This document shows, one piece after another, positions 34,185 through 43,188 of a DNA stretch of 64,000 nt. Made by a program: the position numbers and the translations under genes. This DNA comes from Pseudoxanthomonas suwonensis (lineage in GTDB: Bacteria; Pseudomonadota; Gammaproteobacteria; Xanthomonadales; Xanthomonadaceae). The notes under the pieces were generated by a model, which was not told the origin of the DNA, did no database searches, and saw nothing but the letters and a program-made list of their open reading frames with translations. Within the stretch, counting starts at the first letter, position 1; every line of letters begins with the position of its first letter. The stretch lies in NCBI GenBank assembly GCA_003240695.1, contig QFNC01000007.1, positions 1 through 64,000 of the forward strand, in the 5' to 3' direction.

Positions 34185-35987
34185 TCAACGGGCCGCTGGC
34201 GCCGACTCCTGCAGTGCCGGTGTGGTCTGCTCGCGGGCGATGAAGCCGCGGATTTCGCTCTCCAGCACCGGCAGCGGCACCGAGCCCTGCGCCAGTACCG
34301 CGTCGTGGAAGCGCTTCACGTCGAAGCGCGAACCCAGTGCGGCCTCGGCCTCCCGGCGCAGGTCGCGGATGGCGATCTCGCCCAGCTTGTAGCTCAGCGC
34401 CTGCCCGGGCCAGGAGATGTAGCGATCCACCTCGGTGGTGACCTCGTGTTCGGACAGCGCGGTGCGTTCGCGCAGATAGGCCAGCGCCTGGCCGCGGGTC
34501 CAGCCCTTGTGGTGGATGCCGGTGTCGATCACCAGCCGGCAGGCACGCCACATGGCATACGTGAGGCGGCCGAACTCCTCGTAGGGCGTCTGGTAGATGC
34601 CCATTTCCACGCCCAGCCACTCGCTGTACAGCCCCCAGCCCTCGCCGTAGGCGGAAATGTAGGACTTGCGCCGGAACTCGGGCTGTCCGGCCTGCTCCTT
34701 GGCCAGGGCGCCCTGCAGCGCATGCCCGGGCGCGGATTCGTGCAGGGTCAACGCCGGCAGGTTGTACATCGGCCGCGACGGCAGGTCGTAGGTGTTGACC
34801 CAGTAGGTGTCGGCGCCGCCGCGGCCGGCGGTCCAGAACGGGGCGATGTCGTCCGGCACCGGCACGATGGTGAAGCGCCCGCGCGGCAACGTGCCGATGA
34901 TCTTGCCGATTTCCCCATCCACCCGCTTGCTGATCCAGGCGGCGCGTTCCAGCAGTTGCTGCGGCGTGCTGGCGTAGAACTGCGGATCGGTGCGCAGGAA
35001 CTGCAGGAAGTCGGCAAAGCTGCCCTTGAAGCCGACTTGGTCGATCACCGCATCCATCTCCTGCTGGATCGAGGCCACTTCGCGCAGGCCGATGGCGTGG
35101 ATCTGCTCCGGGGTCAGATCCAGCGTGGTGTAGTCGCGGATCTGCTGCCGATACCAGGCGGCGCCGTCGGGCATGGCTTCGGCAGCCAGGGTGGTGCGTG
35201 CCTGCGGCAGATACGCGTTGCGGAAGAAGCGCAGCAGGGTGGCGTAGGCGGGAATCACCGCCTCGCGCAGAGCCAGCCTGGCCTCTTCACGCAACACCGC
35301 TTGTTCGGCAGCGGGGATGCCGGCGGGCATGCGTCGGTACGGAGCGTACAGCGCGGCCTGTTCCACGTCGACCAGTTCGGCGACGGCGGCGATCGAGCCG
35401 TCGCGGCCATCCAGCACCGCACGCGGCACGCTGAAACCGCGCGCCAGCCCGGCCCGCATGTTGACGATGTGCTGATCGAAGAATCGCGGCACATCGCGCA
35501 GGCGGGCCGCGTAGCGGCGGTAGTCGTCGGCCGTGCGCAGCGGTTCGCGCGCGATGAAGGCCAGGTCCGACCAGAACGCGCTGTCGGCGTTGAAGGGCAT
35601 CTCGTAATCGCGGAAGCGCCCACTGGCGGCCAGATTCTCGATCTGCGGCCGGTATACCAGATAGTTGATGCGCTCGGCCGACGACAGGCGGGTCGGGTCG
35701 ATGGTCTGCAAGCGGTGCAGCACGTCGTTCCAATACGCCAGCCGCGTGGCCCAGGCGGCGGCCGACACGTCCGGCAGGCGGTCGGCGGTGGACACGCCCT
35801 CGGCGGTTTCAGCACTGCGGAACTGCTGCTGCCGCCAGGCCCATTCGGACTGGTACAGCTGGCGGAACGCGGCATCGGCATCGGACGCCGGCGCGGTCGC
35901 TGCGGCTATGGCCGCGGGCTGCGCGAGCGTGTTCCCCATGCCCGACACGGCCAGCGCGATGGCGAGGGCAAGCGGTTTCATCATCAT
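34185..35987 (-). CDS. DUF885-family secreted metallopeptidase-like protein
   Basis: The 600-residue protein begins with a signal peptide (MKPLALAIALAVSGMGNTLA). It has the DUF885 fold, with the HESAPGH motif (zinc-binding HExxxGH type) near residue 418, the YGEGWGLYSEWL block, and the C-terminal WPGQALSYKLGEIAIRDLR block. Family members act as carboxypeptidase-like enzymes, but few have been tested. It should be exported to the periplasm. The start is one of three adjacent ATG codons (35987, 35984, 35981); the first is given. It stands alone, 45 bases upstream of the end of the LAB_N gene. Confidence 0.85.
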   Translation of the reverse strand: MMMKPLALAIALAVSGMGNTLAQPAAIAAATAPASDADAAFRQLYQSEWAWRQQQFRSAETAEGVSTADRLPDVSAAAWATRLAYWNDVLHRLQTIDPTRLSSAERINYLVYRPQIENLAASGRFRDYEMPFNADSAFWSDLAFIAREPLRTADDYRRYAARLRDVPRFFDQHIVNMRAGLARGFSVPRAVLDGRDGSIAAVAELVDVEQAALYAPYRRMPAGIPAAEQAVLREEARLALREAVIPAYATLLRFFRNAYLPQARTTLAAEAMPDGAAWYRQQIRDYTTLDLTPEQIHAIGLREVASIQQEMDAVIDQVGFKGSFADFLQFLRTDPQFYASTPQQLLERAAWISKRVDGEIGKIIGTLPRGRFTIVPVPDDIAPFWTAGRGGADTYWVNTYDLPSRPMYNLPALTLHESAPGHALQGALAKEQAGQPEFRRKSYISAYGEGWGLYSEWLGVEMGIYQTPYEEFGRLTYAMWRACRLVIDTGIHHKGWTRGQALAYLRERTALSEHEVTTEVDRYISWPGQALSYKLGEIAIRDLRREAEAALGSRFDVKRFHDAVLAQGSVPLPVLESEIRGFIAREQTTPALQESAPAAR

Positions 35988-36032
35988 CGTTGCATTGAAT
36001 CGGACCAAGGCCGATTGTAGCCAGCGCTATGG

Positions 36033-36404
36033 TCAGTGGCCGGCGCGGTCGCGATGCCAGCCGCGGTGGCGGATGTCCAGGTACAGGCTGTAGCCGGCGG
36101 TGAACATCGGAAACAGGTTCTGCAGGATGCCGACCGAGTCGTTCTTGCCCCAGATGAAGTAGCTCAGCGTCATCACGCTGCCGACGATGCTCATGTACCA
36201 GAACAGCCGCGGGATGACCGGTTTCTTCGCCCGCCGGCTGGCGATGAACTGCACCACCCAGCGCGAGCCGAACATCAGCGCGCCCACCCAGCCGATCAGC
36301 TTCCACGGGCTCATGTGCAGGCCGGACCATTCCAGCCAGGACAGGGGCGTGTGCATGAATGCGCTGCCGGCCGCGCCGGCTGCCAGCAACGCGGTGGCCG
36401 GCAT
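36033..36404 (-). CDS. Lipid-A-disaccharide synthase N-terminal domain (LAB_N) membrane protein
   Basis: The 123-residue protein has three membrane helices with the LAB_N pattern: WKLIGWVGALMFGSRWVVQF, RRAKKPVIPRLFWYMSIVGS and LFPMFTAGYSLYLDIRH. In many Gram-negatives this domain stands alone next to a GT2 glycosyltransferase, as here, and is thought to work on an isoprenoid-linked sugar or lipid A modification. The ATG at 36404 overlaps the GT2 stop (TGATG), so the pair is co-translated. Confidence 0.85.
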   Translation of the reverse strand: MPATALLAAGAAGSAFMHTPLSWLEWSGLHMSPWKLIGWVGALMFGSRWVVQFIASRRAKKPVIPRLFWYMSIVGSVMTLSYFIWGKNDSVGILQNLFPMFTAGYSLYLDIRHRGWHRDRAGH

Positions 36405-37132
36405 CACGCCAGCTCCTCCACTCCGGTGCGTTTGCTGCGCGCGATCAGCCAGGCCACGCCGCGCAGGTCGCGGATGCCGACCAGCGCCCGATTCAGATTG
36501 TTGTATTTCGATGTGCCGCTGCCGCGCGCGCGATGATGCACCGGCACGCTGACGGTCTTCCAGCCGGCCCGCTGCATCAGTGCCGGCAGGTAGCGGTGCA
36601 TGTGGTCGAAGTAGGGCAGATCGAGAAAGGCCTCGCGCTCGAACAGCTTGATGCCGCAGCCGGTGTCGGGGGTGGCATCACGCAGCATGCGCGAGCGGAT
36701 CGCGTTGGCCCATTTCGAGGCCCAGCGCTTGCTGCCCGAATCCTGCCGGTTCACCCGCCAGCCGGCAAACAGCTTGATCTGCGCATCGGCTTGCGCGCGC
36801 TGCGCCAGCAGTTTGGGGATGTCGGACGGGTCGTTCTGGCCGTCGCCGTCGAGCGTGGCGATCCACGGCGCACGCGCGGCCTTCGCCCCGGTGCGGATGG
36901 CGGTGCTCTGGCCGCTTTGCGCGGTGTGGCGCAGCACCCGCAATTCCGGCGTCGCGGCTTTCAGCTCGCGCAGGCGCTGCGCTGTGGCATCGAGCGAGGC
37001 GTCATCGACATACACGATCTCGAACGGCAGCAGGCCGCGCAGCGCGGCCACGATTTCGGCCACCAGCGGCGCCACGTTGTCCTGTTCGTTGAACACCGGC
37101 ACCACCACCGACAGTTGCGGCGTGTCGCTCAT
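36404..37132 (-). CDS. GT2-family glycosyltransferase (DPM1/ArnC-like)
   Basis: The 242-residue protein is a GT-A fold glycosyltransferase: LSVVVPVFNEQDNVAPL at the start, DDASLDAT, the DxD-type metal motif LDGDGQNDP, DTGCGIKLFEREAFLDLP and HHRARGSGTSKYN. It resembles polyprenyl-phosphate sugar transferases such as DPM1 and ArnC, but lacks the C-terminal membrane helices that ArnC has. The adjacent LAB_N protein could supply the membrane part. The gene lies 55 bases after parB on the same strand. The sugar and acceptor are unknown. Confidence 0.87.
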   Translation of the reverse strand: MSDTPQLSVVVPVFNEQDNVAPLVAEIVAALRGLLPFEIVYVDDASLDATAQRLRELKAATPELRVLRHTAQSGQSTAIRTGAKAARAPWIATLDGDGQNDPSDIPKLLAQRAQADAQIKLFAGWRVNRQDSGSKRWASKWANAIRSRMLRDATPDTGCGIKLFEREAFLDLPYFDHMHRYLPALMQRAGWKTVSVPVHHRARGSGTSKYNNLNRALVGIRDLRGVAWLIARSKRTGVEELA

Positions 37133-37187
37133 GCGCGATGACTCGCGGTGGCGTGATGCAGGCGGAATGGCATCGTGAGGCGCGGGA

Positions 37188-38117
37188 TCAGCGTTGCGGA
37201 CCGCGCAAGCGTTCCAGCACGCCGTCCAGCGTGTCCAGATCGCTGTAGTGGATGACCAGCCGGCCCTTGCCGCCGCGGCCGTGCAGCACGTTGACCCGGG
37301 TGCCCAGCGACTCGGCCAGTTCGCGTTCCAGCGTGGCGATGTCGGCGGCAGGCCGTGTGGCCGCCTTGGCCTTCCTGCGGTGGCCTGCGGCCACCTTGCC
37401 GGCGCCCAGCAGCTGCACGCGGTGCTCGATCTCGCGCACCGACCAGCCCTGCTCGACCGCCTGTTTCGCCAACGCCACTGCCGCCTGTTCGCCCAGTGGC
37501 AGCAACGCGCGGGCATGGCCCATTTCCAGCGCGCGCGATTCCACCAATTCGCGGATCGCGGCCGGCAGTTCCAGCAGGCGCAGCAGGTTGGACACTGCCG
37601 CGCGCGATCGCCCCACCGCGGCAGCGGCGGCGGCATGGGTCAGGTCGAATTCGTCGATCAGCCGCTGCAGGGCCTGCGCTTCCTCCAGCGGATTCAGGTC
37701 TTCGCGCTGGATGTTCTCGATCAGCGCCATCGCCACCACGGTGCGGTCGTCCACCTCGCGCAACACCACCGGCACCTCGCGCAGGCCGGCCAGCTGCGAG
37801 GCACGCCAGCGGCGCTCGCCGGCGATGATTTCGTAGGTGACCCCGGCCGGGCCCTTGACCTGCCGCACCACGATCGGCTGGATCACGCCCTGCGCCTGGA
37901 TCGACGCCGCCAGTTCCTGCAGCCGTTCGTGGTCCATGCGCTGCCGCGGCTGGTACTTGCCAGGCGTCAGCGCGTCGATGGGCAGCTGGCGCAGGGCGTC
38001 CTGCGCGGTGGCTTCCAGCACCGGGGCTTCGGCGGCGGCCTTCGGTCCCAGCAGGGCTTCCAGGCCGCGGCCCAGGCTGCGCTTCTTGCCGGCGGCGGGA
38101 GGTGGGGTCGCGTTCAT
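37188..38117 (-). CDS. parB: Chromosome partitioning protein ParB
   Basis: The 309-residue protein begins with the SLGRGLEALLGP leader and has the ParB/Srx CTPase domain: YQPRQRMDHERLQELAASI, QPIVVRQV, EIIAGERRWRASQLAGL and ALIENIQREDLNPLEEA. The helix-turn-helix follows (VGRSRAAVSNLLRLLELP), then the C-terminal dimer domain. ParB loads on parS sites near the origin and works with ParA to segregate the chromosome. Its ATG overlaps the parA stop by four bases (ATGA). No 16-bp parS consensus was found in the window by eye. Confidence 0.96.
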   Translation of the reverse strand: MNATPPPAAGKKRSLGRGLEALLGPKAAAEAPVLEATAQDALRQLPIDALTPGKYQPRQRMDHERLQELAASIQAQGVIQPIVVRQVKGPAGVTYEIIAGERRWRASQLAGLREVPVVLREVDDRTVVAMALIENIQREDLNPLEEAQALQRLIDEFDLTHAAAAAAVGRSRAAVSNLLRLLELPAAIRELVESRALEMGHARALLPLGEQAAVALAKQAVEQGWSVREIEHRVQLLGAGKVAAGHRRKAKAATRPAADIATLERELAESLGTRVNVLHGRGGKGRLVIHYSDLDTLDGVLERLRGPQR

Positions 38118-38926
38118 GCGGCGGATTCCGTGGCAGGTGCGGGAGAAGGCTTTCCGGCCTGGCGTTCGCGCTGGCGTCGCAGCAGTTCGCCGGCCAGGCC
38201 CAGGTAGGCCACGCCGCCGCGGCTGGCACGGTCGTAGCCGACGATGCTCTGGCCGTGGCTGGGCGCTTCGGCCACGCGCACGTTGCGCGGAATGATGGTG
38301 CGCAGCAGCTGGTCGCCGAAGTGCTGCGCCAGTTCCGCCGACACGGCGTTGGCCAGGTTGTTGCGCACATCGAACATGGTGCGCACGATGCCTTCCAGCT
38401 CCAGTGCCGGATTCAACCGGGTCTTCAGCGCGTCGATAGTCTGCACCAGTGCGCTCAGGCCTTCCAGCGCGTAGTACTCGCACTGCATCGGCACCAGCAC
38501 GCTGTCGGCGGCGGCCAGCGCGTTCAGCGTGAGCAGCGACAATGCCGGCGGGCAGTCGATCAGGATGAAGTCGTAGCGCGGCCGCAGCGGCTCCAGCGCG
38601 CGGCGCAGGCGCTGCTCGCGGCCGTCGGCGTCCATCAGCTCCAGTTCGGCGGCAGTCAGGTCGGCGTTGCCGGGCAGCAGGTCGTAGCCTTCGGCCGTGG
38701 CCACGATGGCCTGATCGATCGGCGTTTCCTCCAGCAGCACGTCGCAGGTGGATGCGGACAGTTCGCGCTTGTCCACGCCGCTGCCCATGGTGGCATTGCC
38801 CTGGGCATCCAGATCGATCAGCAGCACCCGCTGCGGGGTGCGGGCCAGCGCCGCGGCCAGGTTGACCGCCGTGGTGGTCTTGCCGACCCCGCCCTTCTGA
38901 TTGGCAATGGCGATGATCCGGGCCAT
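38114..38926 (-). CDS. parA: Chromosome partitioning ATPase ParA
   Basis: The 270-residue ATPase begins MARIIAIANQKGGVGKTTTA, the deviant Walker A with signature lysine, followed by LLIDLDAQGNATMGSG and FILIDCPPALSLLTLNALAA. It drives segregation of ParB-parS complexes. The order rsmG-parA-parB is the conserved arrangement usually found near the replication origin. The ATG at 38926 aligns exactly with other chromosomal ParA starts. Confidence 0.96.
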   Translation of the reverse strand: MARIIAIANQKGGVGKTTTAVNLAAALARTPQRVLLIDLDAQGNATMGSGVDKRELSASTCDVLLEETPIDQAIVATAEGYDLLPGNADLTAAELELMDADGREQRLRRALEPLRPRYDFILIDCPPALSLLTLNALAAADSVLVPMQCEYYALEGLSALVQTIDALKTRLNPALELEGIVRTMFDVRNNLANAVSAELAQHFGDQLLRTIIPRNVRVAEAPSHGQSIVGYDRASRGGVAYLGLAGELLRRQRERQAGKPSPAPATESAA

Positions 38927-38988
38927 CGGCTCCGCGTCTGTGGTGTCGGTTGCAGGGCGACCGGCAGGGCCGGTCGGCGAAACCAGCA

Positions 38989-39654
38989 TTATGCCCTGTC
39001 GGCGTCGCACACGCGGCCGATGCGCAGCAGGTGGCGTTCGCCAGCCTCGCCCGGCACGCTCAGCGGGCGGGCATCCAGCAGCTGCCAATCGGGTGGCAGG
39101 GCATCCAGCTCGGCCTGCGGCCAGACGCCCTTCATCGCCAACAACACGCCATCCGCCGCCAGCAGGTGCCCACCCAGCTGCAGGATGTCAGCCAGCGTGG
39201 CCAGCGCGCGTGCGGTGATGGCGGCATGGCGGCCGGGTTCGTCCACCTGTTCGATGCGACTGGCCAGCACCCGCACGTTGTCCAGACCCAGCTGGCGTAC
39301 CGCCTCTCGCAGGAAACGGGCCTTCTTGCCGTTGCTTTCCACCAGCGTGACCTGCAATCCGGGCAGGGCGATGGCCAGCGGGATGCCCGGCAGTCCCGCG
39401 CCGCTGCCCAGATCGGCCAGATCGGCGATGCCGTCCAGCGCCGGCAACAGGGTCAGCGAATCCAGCAGGTGTCGTGACACCATCGCCCGCGGATCGCGCA
39501 CGGCGGTCAGGTTGTAGGTGCCGTTCCAGCGGTGCAGCAGGGCCAGATAGGCCAGCAGTGGCCCGGCCAGCGCCACATCCAGCCGCATCTGCCGCAGACC
39601 GGCCTGCAGCTGCGGCGACAAGATGTCGGGGTCGAAGGCGGGCGAAGCGGTCAT
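38989..39654 (-). CDS. rsmG: 16S rRNA (guanine-N7)-methyltransferase RsmG
   Basis: The 221-residue enzyme has the GidB fold: NLTAVRDPRAMVSRHLLDSL, the SAM motif IADLADLGSGAGLPGIPLAI, VTLVESNGKKARFLREAV and ITARALATLADIL. It methylates G527 of 16S rRNA. An ATG five codons upstream (39669) is possible; 39654 was kept as the more conservative start. It precedes parA by 62 bases and follows the phosphopantetheinyl transferase on the same strand. Confidence 0.94.
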   Translation of the reverse strand: MTASPAFDPDILSPQLQAGLRQMRLDVALAGPLLAYLALLHRWNGTYNLTAVRDPRAMVSRHLLDSLTLLPALDGIADLADLGSGAGLPGIPLAIALPGLQVTLVESNGKKARFLREAVRQLGLDNVRVLASRIEQVDEPGRHAAITARALATLADILQLGGHLLAADGVLLAMKGVWPQAELDALPPDWQLLDARPLSVPGEAGERHLLRIGRVCDADRA

Positions 39655-39661
39655 CGCCACA

Positions 39662-40279
39662 TTATTCATGAGTCGGCGGCGTCGCAGTCGGCCGCCAGGC
39701 CAGCACGGCGCGTTCACCGGGATGCAGAGCCGCTTCGTGCAGCTGCCATTGCCCGGGTTGACCGAGTGCCGGATCGCAGTGCAGCAATCGCAGGCGGTCG
39801 TCCGCGTCGATGGCGAACTGCAGCCGATGCAGACCGAAGGCGATGCCGCGGCCATGCGCCTTCAGCAGCGCCTCCTTGGCGCACCACAGCCGCACGAACA
39901 TCGGCTGCTGCCGCTCCGCGGGCAAGGCGGCCAGCCAGTCGGCCTCGGCCGGGCTGAAAAACCGGCGCGCCAGTTCCAGCGCGCGCGGGCGGGCGCGCTG
40001 GCGTTCCAGATCCACTCCCAGCCACACCCCTTGGCCGGCAGCCACCAGCAAGCCGTCGCCGCTGTGGCTCCAGCTGGCATCCCAGTCCGGAGCGGCCATG
40101 CGCGGGCGGCCATGCACATCGCGACGGAACACCGTGGCATCGGCGGGCAGATCGAACACCGCTTGCAGCCAGTACCGCACCGTCGGTTCGGCGGCTTCGC
40201 CGGTGCGGTACGGCAGCCGCTGCCACCGGATCGGACCGATCCGCTGCGGACCGGCAAGGGAATTGGCTTCGGCAGGCAT
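39662..40279 (-). CDS. 4'-phosphopantetheinyl transferase (Sfp/HetI-type)
   Basis: The 205-residue protein has the Sfp-type magnesium site LGVDLERQRARPR and the catalytic FVRLWCAKEALLKAHGRG block, with the FSPAEADWL segment between them. It attaches the phosphopantetheine arm of CoA to carrier proteins of secondary pathways. In Xanthomonas a HetI-type transferase is needed for xanthomonadin (aryl polyene) pigment. The divergent AMP-ligase next door, 54 bases between starts, suggests shared regulation and a joint pathway. No fatty-acid-like synthesis genes are in the window, so the pigment link is inference. Confidence 0.88.
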   Translation of the reverse strand: MPAEANSLAGPQRIGPIRWQRLPYRTGEAAEPTVRYWLQAVFDLPADATVFRRDVHGRPRMAAPDWDASWSHSGDGLLVAAGQGVWLGVDLERQRARPRALELARRFFSPAEADWLAALPAERQQPMFVRLWCAKEALLKAHGRGIAFGLHRLQFAIDADDRLRLLHCDPALGQPGQWQLHEAALHPGERAVLAWRPTATPPTHE

Positions 40280-40333
40280 GCGCGGCAGCGTAAGCTATCG
40301 GGTCGCCCGTTCGCCAATCGGTTCCCGTCTCGC

Positions 40334-41680
40334 ATGGCCGCATCCCCCGACCCGTCATCTGCACAGCCGCGCCTGCTGCCGCTGGTGCAGGGCGATCCGG
40401 AGCGGCTGCTGGTGGTATCCGACGGCCGGCAGCAGCGCGTGCGCGATTTCATCGCCCATGTGCACGGCGTGGCCGCGCAATTGCCGAATTCCCGCGCCGT
40501 GGTGAACCTGTGCGAGGACCGCTACCGTTTCCTGGTGGGGTTGTGCGCTGCAGCTCTGCGCGGACAGACCACGCTGCTGCCGCCAGCCCGGGCACCCGAA
40601 GCCGTGGCGCATGCGCTGGCGGTGCACGGCCCGGGTTATGTGCTGGCCGATGCGGCGCATGCGGACCATCCCGATACCTGGCCGCTGCCGGCATGCCTGC
40701 CCGAAGCGGCGGGCGAGATGCCGTGTGTCCCAGCCGATGCACCCCTGGTCAAGGGATTCACTTCCGGCAGCACCGGCGTGCCGCAGGTACACGTGCGCAC
40801 GCTGGGCATGTTCCGCCGCAGCACCGCGCAGAATCACGCCGCACTGCGCGACCTGTGGCCGGACCATGCCGATGCCCAGGCCGTGGCCACCGTGCCGTCG
40901 CAGCACATGTACGGCATGGAACTGGCGGTGATGTGGCCGCTGCTGGCCGACGTGGCGATCCACGCGGGTCGGCCGCTGTTTCCGGAAGAAGTGGGCGCCG
41001 CATTGCACGCATTGAACGCCCCGCGCCTGCTGATAACCACGCCGGTGCATTTGAAAGCGCTGATGCAGGTGCCGATGGCATGGCCGCCACTGGCCGGCAT
41101 CGTTTGTTCCACCGCGCCGCTGGCGCCGGAACTGGCACTGGCGGCCGAAGCCGCTTTCGGCTGCGAGGTGCGCGAACTGTTCGGTTCCACCGAAACATTG
41201 ATCACGGCCAGCCGGCGAACGGCTGTGGACACCGCATGGACGCCGCTGGCCGGCATCCGGTTCGACGCCCATGCCGATCACAGCGTGGTGCATGCGTCGC
41301 ATCTGCCCGCGCCCGTGGCGATTGCCGACGTCCTCGCGTTGCAGGCCGATGGCCGTTTCCGGCTGCAGGGGCGCCAGTCCGACCTGATCGACATCGCCGG
41401 CAAGCGCGCATCGCTCGGCGACATCACCGCCAAACTGCTGCGGATTCCCGGCGTGCAGGATGCGGTTGCGATCCAGCTGCCTGCCAGGGACGGGTCGGTG
41501 CCGCGCGTGGCCGCCGCGGTGGTCGCTCCCGGAGTGGATGCAACCGTCATAATGAATGCGTTGCGCGCCCAACTGGATGCCGTCTTTCTGCCGCGTCCGC
41601 TGAAACAGGTCGATGCCCTGCCGCGCAATGCCAGCGGAAAACTGCCCCGCGAGCAGGTGCTGCGGCTGCTGGAATCGTGA
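40334..41680 (+). CDS. AMP-binding acyl/aryl-CoA or ACP ligase
   Basis: The 448-residue adenylate-forming enzyme has the phosphate-binding motif LVKGFTSGSTGVPQVHVR near residues 137-154, VRELFGSTETLITASRR near residue 277, GRFRLQGRQSDLIDIAGKRA (A8 region), and the terminal catalytic lysine in LPRNASGKLPR. It is shorter than most acyl-CoA synthetases and resembles the AMP-ligases of aryl polyene and xanthomonadin pathways that load hydroxybenzoate onto a carrier protein. It is divergent from the phosphopantetheinyl transferase. Substrate identity is not proven by the sequence. Confidence 0.8.
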   Translation: MAASPDPSSAQPRLLPLVQGDPERLLVVSDGRQQRVRDFIAHVHGVAAQLPNSRAVVNLCEDRYRFLVGLCAAALRGQTTLLPPARAPEAVAHALAVHGPGYVLADAAHADHPDTWPLPACLPEAAGEMPCVPADAPLVKGFTSGSTGVPQVHVRTLGMFRRSTAQNHAALRDLWPDHADAQAVATVPSQHMYGMELAVMWPLLADVAIHAGRPLFPEEVGAALHALNAPRLLITTPVHLKALMQVPMAWPPLAGIVCSTAPLAPELALAAEAAFGCEVRELFGSTETLITASRRTAVDTAWTPLAGIRFDAHADHSVVHASHLPAPVAIADVLALQADGRFRLQGRQSDLIDIAGKRASLGDITAKLLRIPGVQDAVAIQLPARDGSVPRVAAAVVAPGVDATVIMNALRAQLDAVFLPRPLKQVDALPRNASGKLPREQVLRLLES

Positions 41681-41892
41681 AATCCTCTTCACGGAGGATC
41701 GCGCGCCTTGATGTGGAATTCACAGCACTGAACGATTGCTGTTGCGGACGGGCGAGAACGCGAACCCTGTCGCCATCCGAGCAAATCCCGACACGCGGCC
41801 GTCACGATGCTGCGGCGACACTGGCCCTGCCCCTGGTTCAGGGGAGCGATTTTTCCAGTCCCGATATTCAACTGCAGAACCGGAGGTACGAA

Positions 41893-42168
41893 ATGATCAA
41901 TTTCCTGATTTGGATCGTGGTGGGCGGCATCATCGGCTGGGTGGCCAGCCTGATCATGAAGCGCGATGCCTCGCAGGGCATTTTCCTCAACATCATCGTC
42001 GGCATCGTCGGCGCGTTCCTGGGCGGCATCGTGGGCGGTGCGCTGGGCATCGGCGGCGGCAGCATCAACGATGGTGCGTTCAATGCCGTCAGCCTGGGCA
42101 TGGCCCTGGTGGGTGCGGTGATCCTGCTGGCCATCATCAACCTGTTCACGCGCAAGCGCGTGCGCTGA
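41893..42168 (+). CDS. GlsB/YeaQ/YmgE (transglycosylase-associated) stress-response membrane protein
   Basis: The 91-residue protein has three membrane helices and the family pattern MINFLIWIVVGGIIGWVASL, then IFLNIIVGIVGAFLGGIVGG and a basic end RKRVR. It is a small inner-membrane protein, often induced in stationary phase or by acid. A strong CGGAGG ribosome site lies seven bases upstream of the ATG at 41893. The 211 bases before it contain no gene I can recognise. It is monocistronic with its own terminator. Confidence 0.88.
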   Translation: MINFLIWIVVGGIIGWVASLIMKRDASQGIFLNIIVGIVGAFLGGIVGGALGIGGGSINDGAFNAVSLGMALVGAVILLAIINLFTRKRVR

Positions 42169-42191
42169 TTAGCCTGATCGCGAGTGATGGA

Positions 42192-42228
42192 CGGAGCGCC
42201 CGGTCGATGCCGGGCGTTCCGCATTTTG
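42192..42228 (+). terminator. Rho-independent terminator after the YeaQ-type gene
   Basis: Arms CGGAGCGCCCGG and CCGGGCGTTCCG close a short loop, followed by CATTTTG. It lies 23 bases beyond the stop codon, in the correct orientation. Confidence 0.7.
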
Positions 42229-42276
42229 CGGGGATGGTTTGCGGGGATGGATGGTCCGCAAGCAACCGGTGTGGGA

Positions 42277-43050
42277 TCAGGGTTGATCCAGTGTCAGCCA
42301 GACCGGCGCATGGTCGCTGGGGCGCTCCCAGCCGCGTGGTTGCACATCGATGCCGGATTGCGTGCAGCGACCGCGCAGCGCTTCGCTGACCAGCAGCAGG
42401 TCGATGCGCAACCCCCAGCCGCGCGCGAATGCGGCCAGGCGATAATCCCACCAGCTGTAGTGGCCGCCATCGGCATGGTGCAGGCGGAAGGCATCGTGCA
42501 GACCGAGCCGTGTCAGTGCCGCCAGCGCATCCCGCTCCGGGGTGGAGCAGAGGATTTTCCCTTGCCAGCGCTTCGGATCGTGCACGTCGCGATCGTCCGG
42601 GGCGATGTTGAAATCGCCCAGCGCCACCAGCTGCGGATGGCGCCGCAGTTCATCCGCCAGCCAGTCGTGCAGCGCCGCCAGCCAGCGCAGCTTGTAGGCA
42701 TATTTCTCGCTGCCGACCGCTTCGCCGTTCACCACGTAAAGATTCACCACGCGGATGCCGCCGATGGTGGCGGCGATCACCCGTTTCTGCGGATCGTCGA
42801 AACCCGGAATGGCAGTCACCAGGTCGTCGCCGGCAGGCAGGCGGCTCAGCAGGGCCACGCCGTTGTAGGTTTTCTGGCCGGAAAACAGCACGTGGTAGCC
42901 GGCATCGGCGAAGGCCTGTGCCGGAAACCGGACATCCTCCAATTTGGTTTCCTGCAATGCCAGCACGTCGGGTGCGGCCTCGTCCAGCCAGCGCAGCACG
43001 TGCGGCAGGCGCACGTTGAGCGAATTCACGTTCCAGCTGGCGATTTTCAT
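42277..43050 (-). CDS. xthA: Exodeoxyribonuclease III
   Basis: The 257-residue nuclease has the EEP fold: MKIASWNVNSLNVRLPHVL, LALQETKLED (catalytic E), NLYVVNG, LGDFNIAPDDRDVHDP, RIDLLLVSE and the final PSDHAPVWL. It acts as an AP endonuclease and 3'-5' exonuclease in base excision repair. It matches XthA in length and order. The ATG at 43050 is the standard start; upstream codons are in an AT-rich patch and not homologous. Confidence 0.95.
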   Translation of the reverse strand: MKIASWNVNSLNVRLPHVLRWLDEAAPDVLALQETKLEDVRFPAQAFADAGYHVLFSGQKTYNGVALLSRLPAGDDLVTAIPGFDDPQKRVIAATIGGIRVVNLYVVNGEAVGSEKYAYKLRWLAALHDWLADELRRHPQLVALGDFNIAPDDRDVHDPKRWQGKILCSTPERDALAALTRLGLHDAFRLHHADGGHYSWWDYRLAAFARGWGLRIDLLLVSEALRGRCTQSGIDVQPRGWERPSDHAPVWLTLDQP

Positions 43051-43188
43051 GCGCGAAATTCTCAAGAAAAGGTCTGAGCAAAGCGCCGATCTGGACATTA
43101 CTTCTTCAGGCGCTCGCTCATTAGCGAGCACCAGCACTACCTGTCGTGTTGTAATGTTGCCTTGTTCAGGTTTTTTCAGGCAACCCTC

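Noticed and set aside
36033..38926. parS sites near parAB
   Set aside because: No 16-base parS consensus with the central CACGTG core was found by eye in the parAB region or elsewhere in the window.
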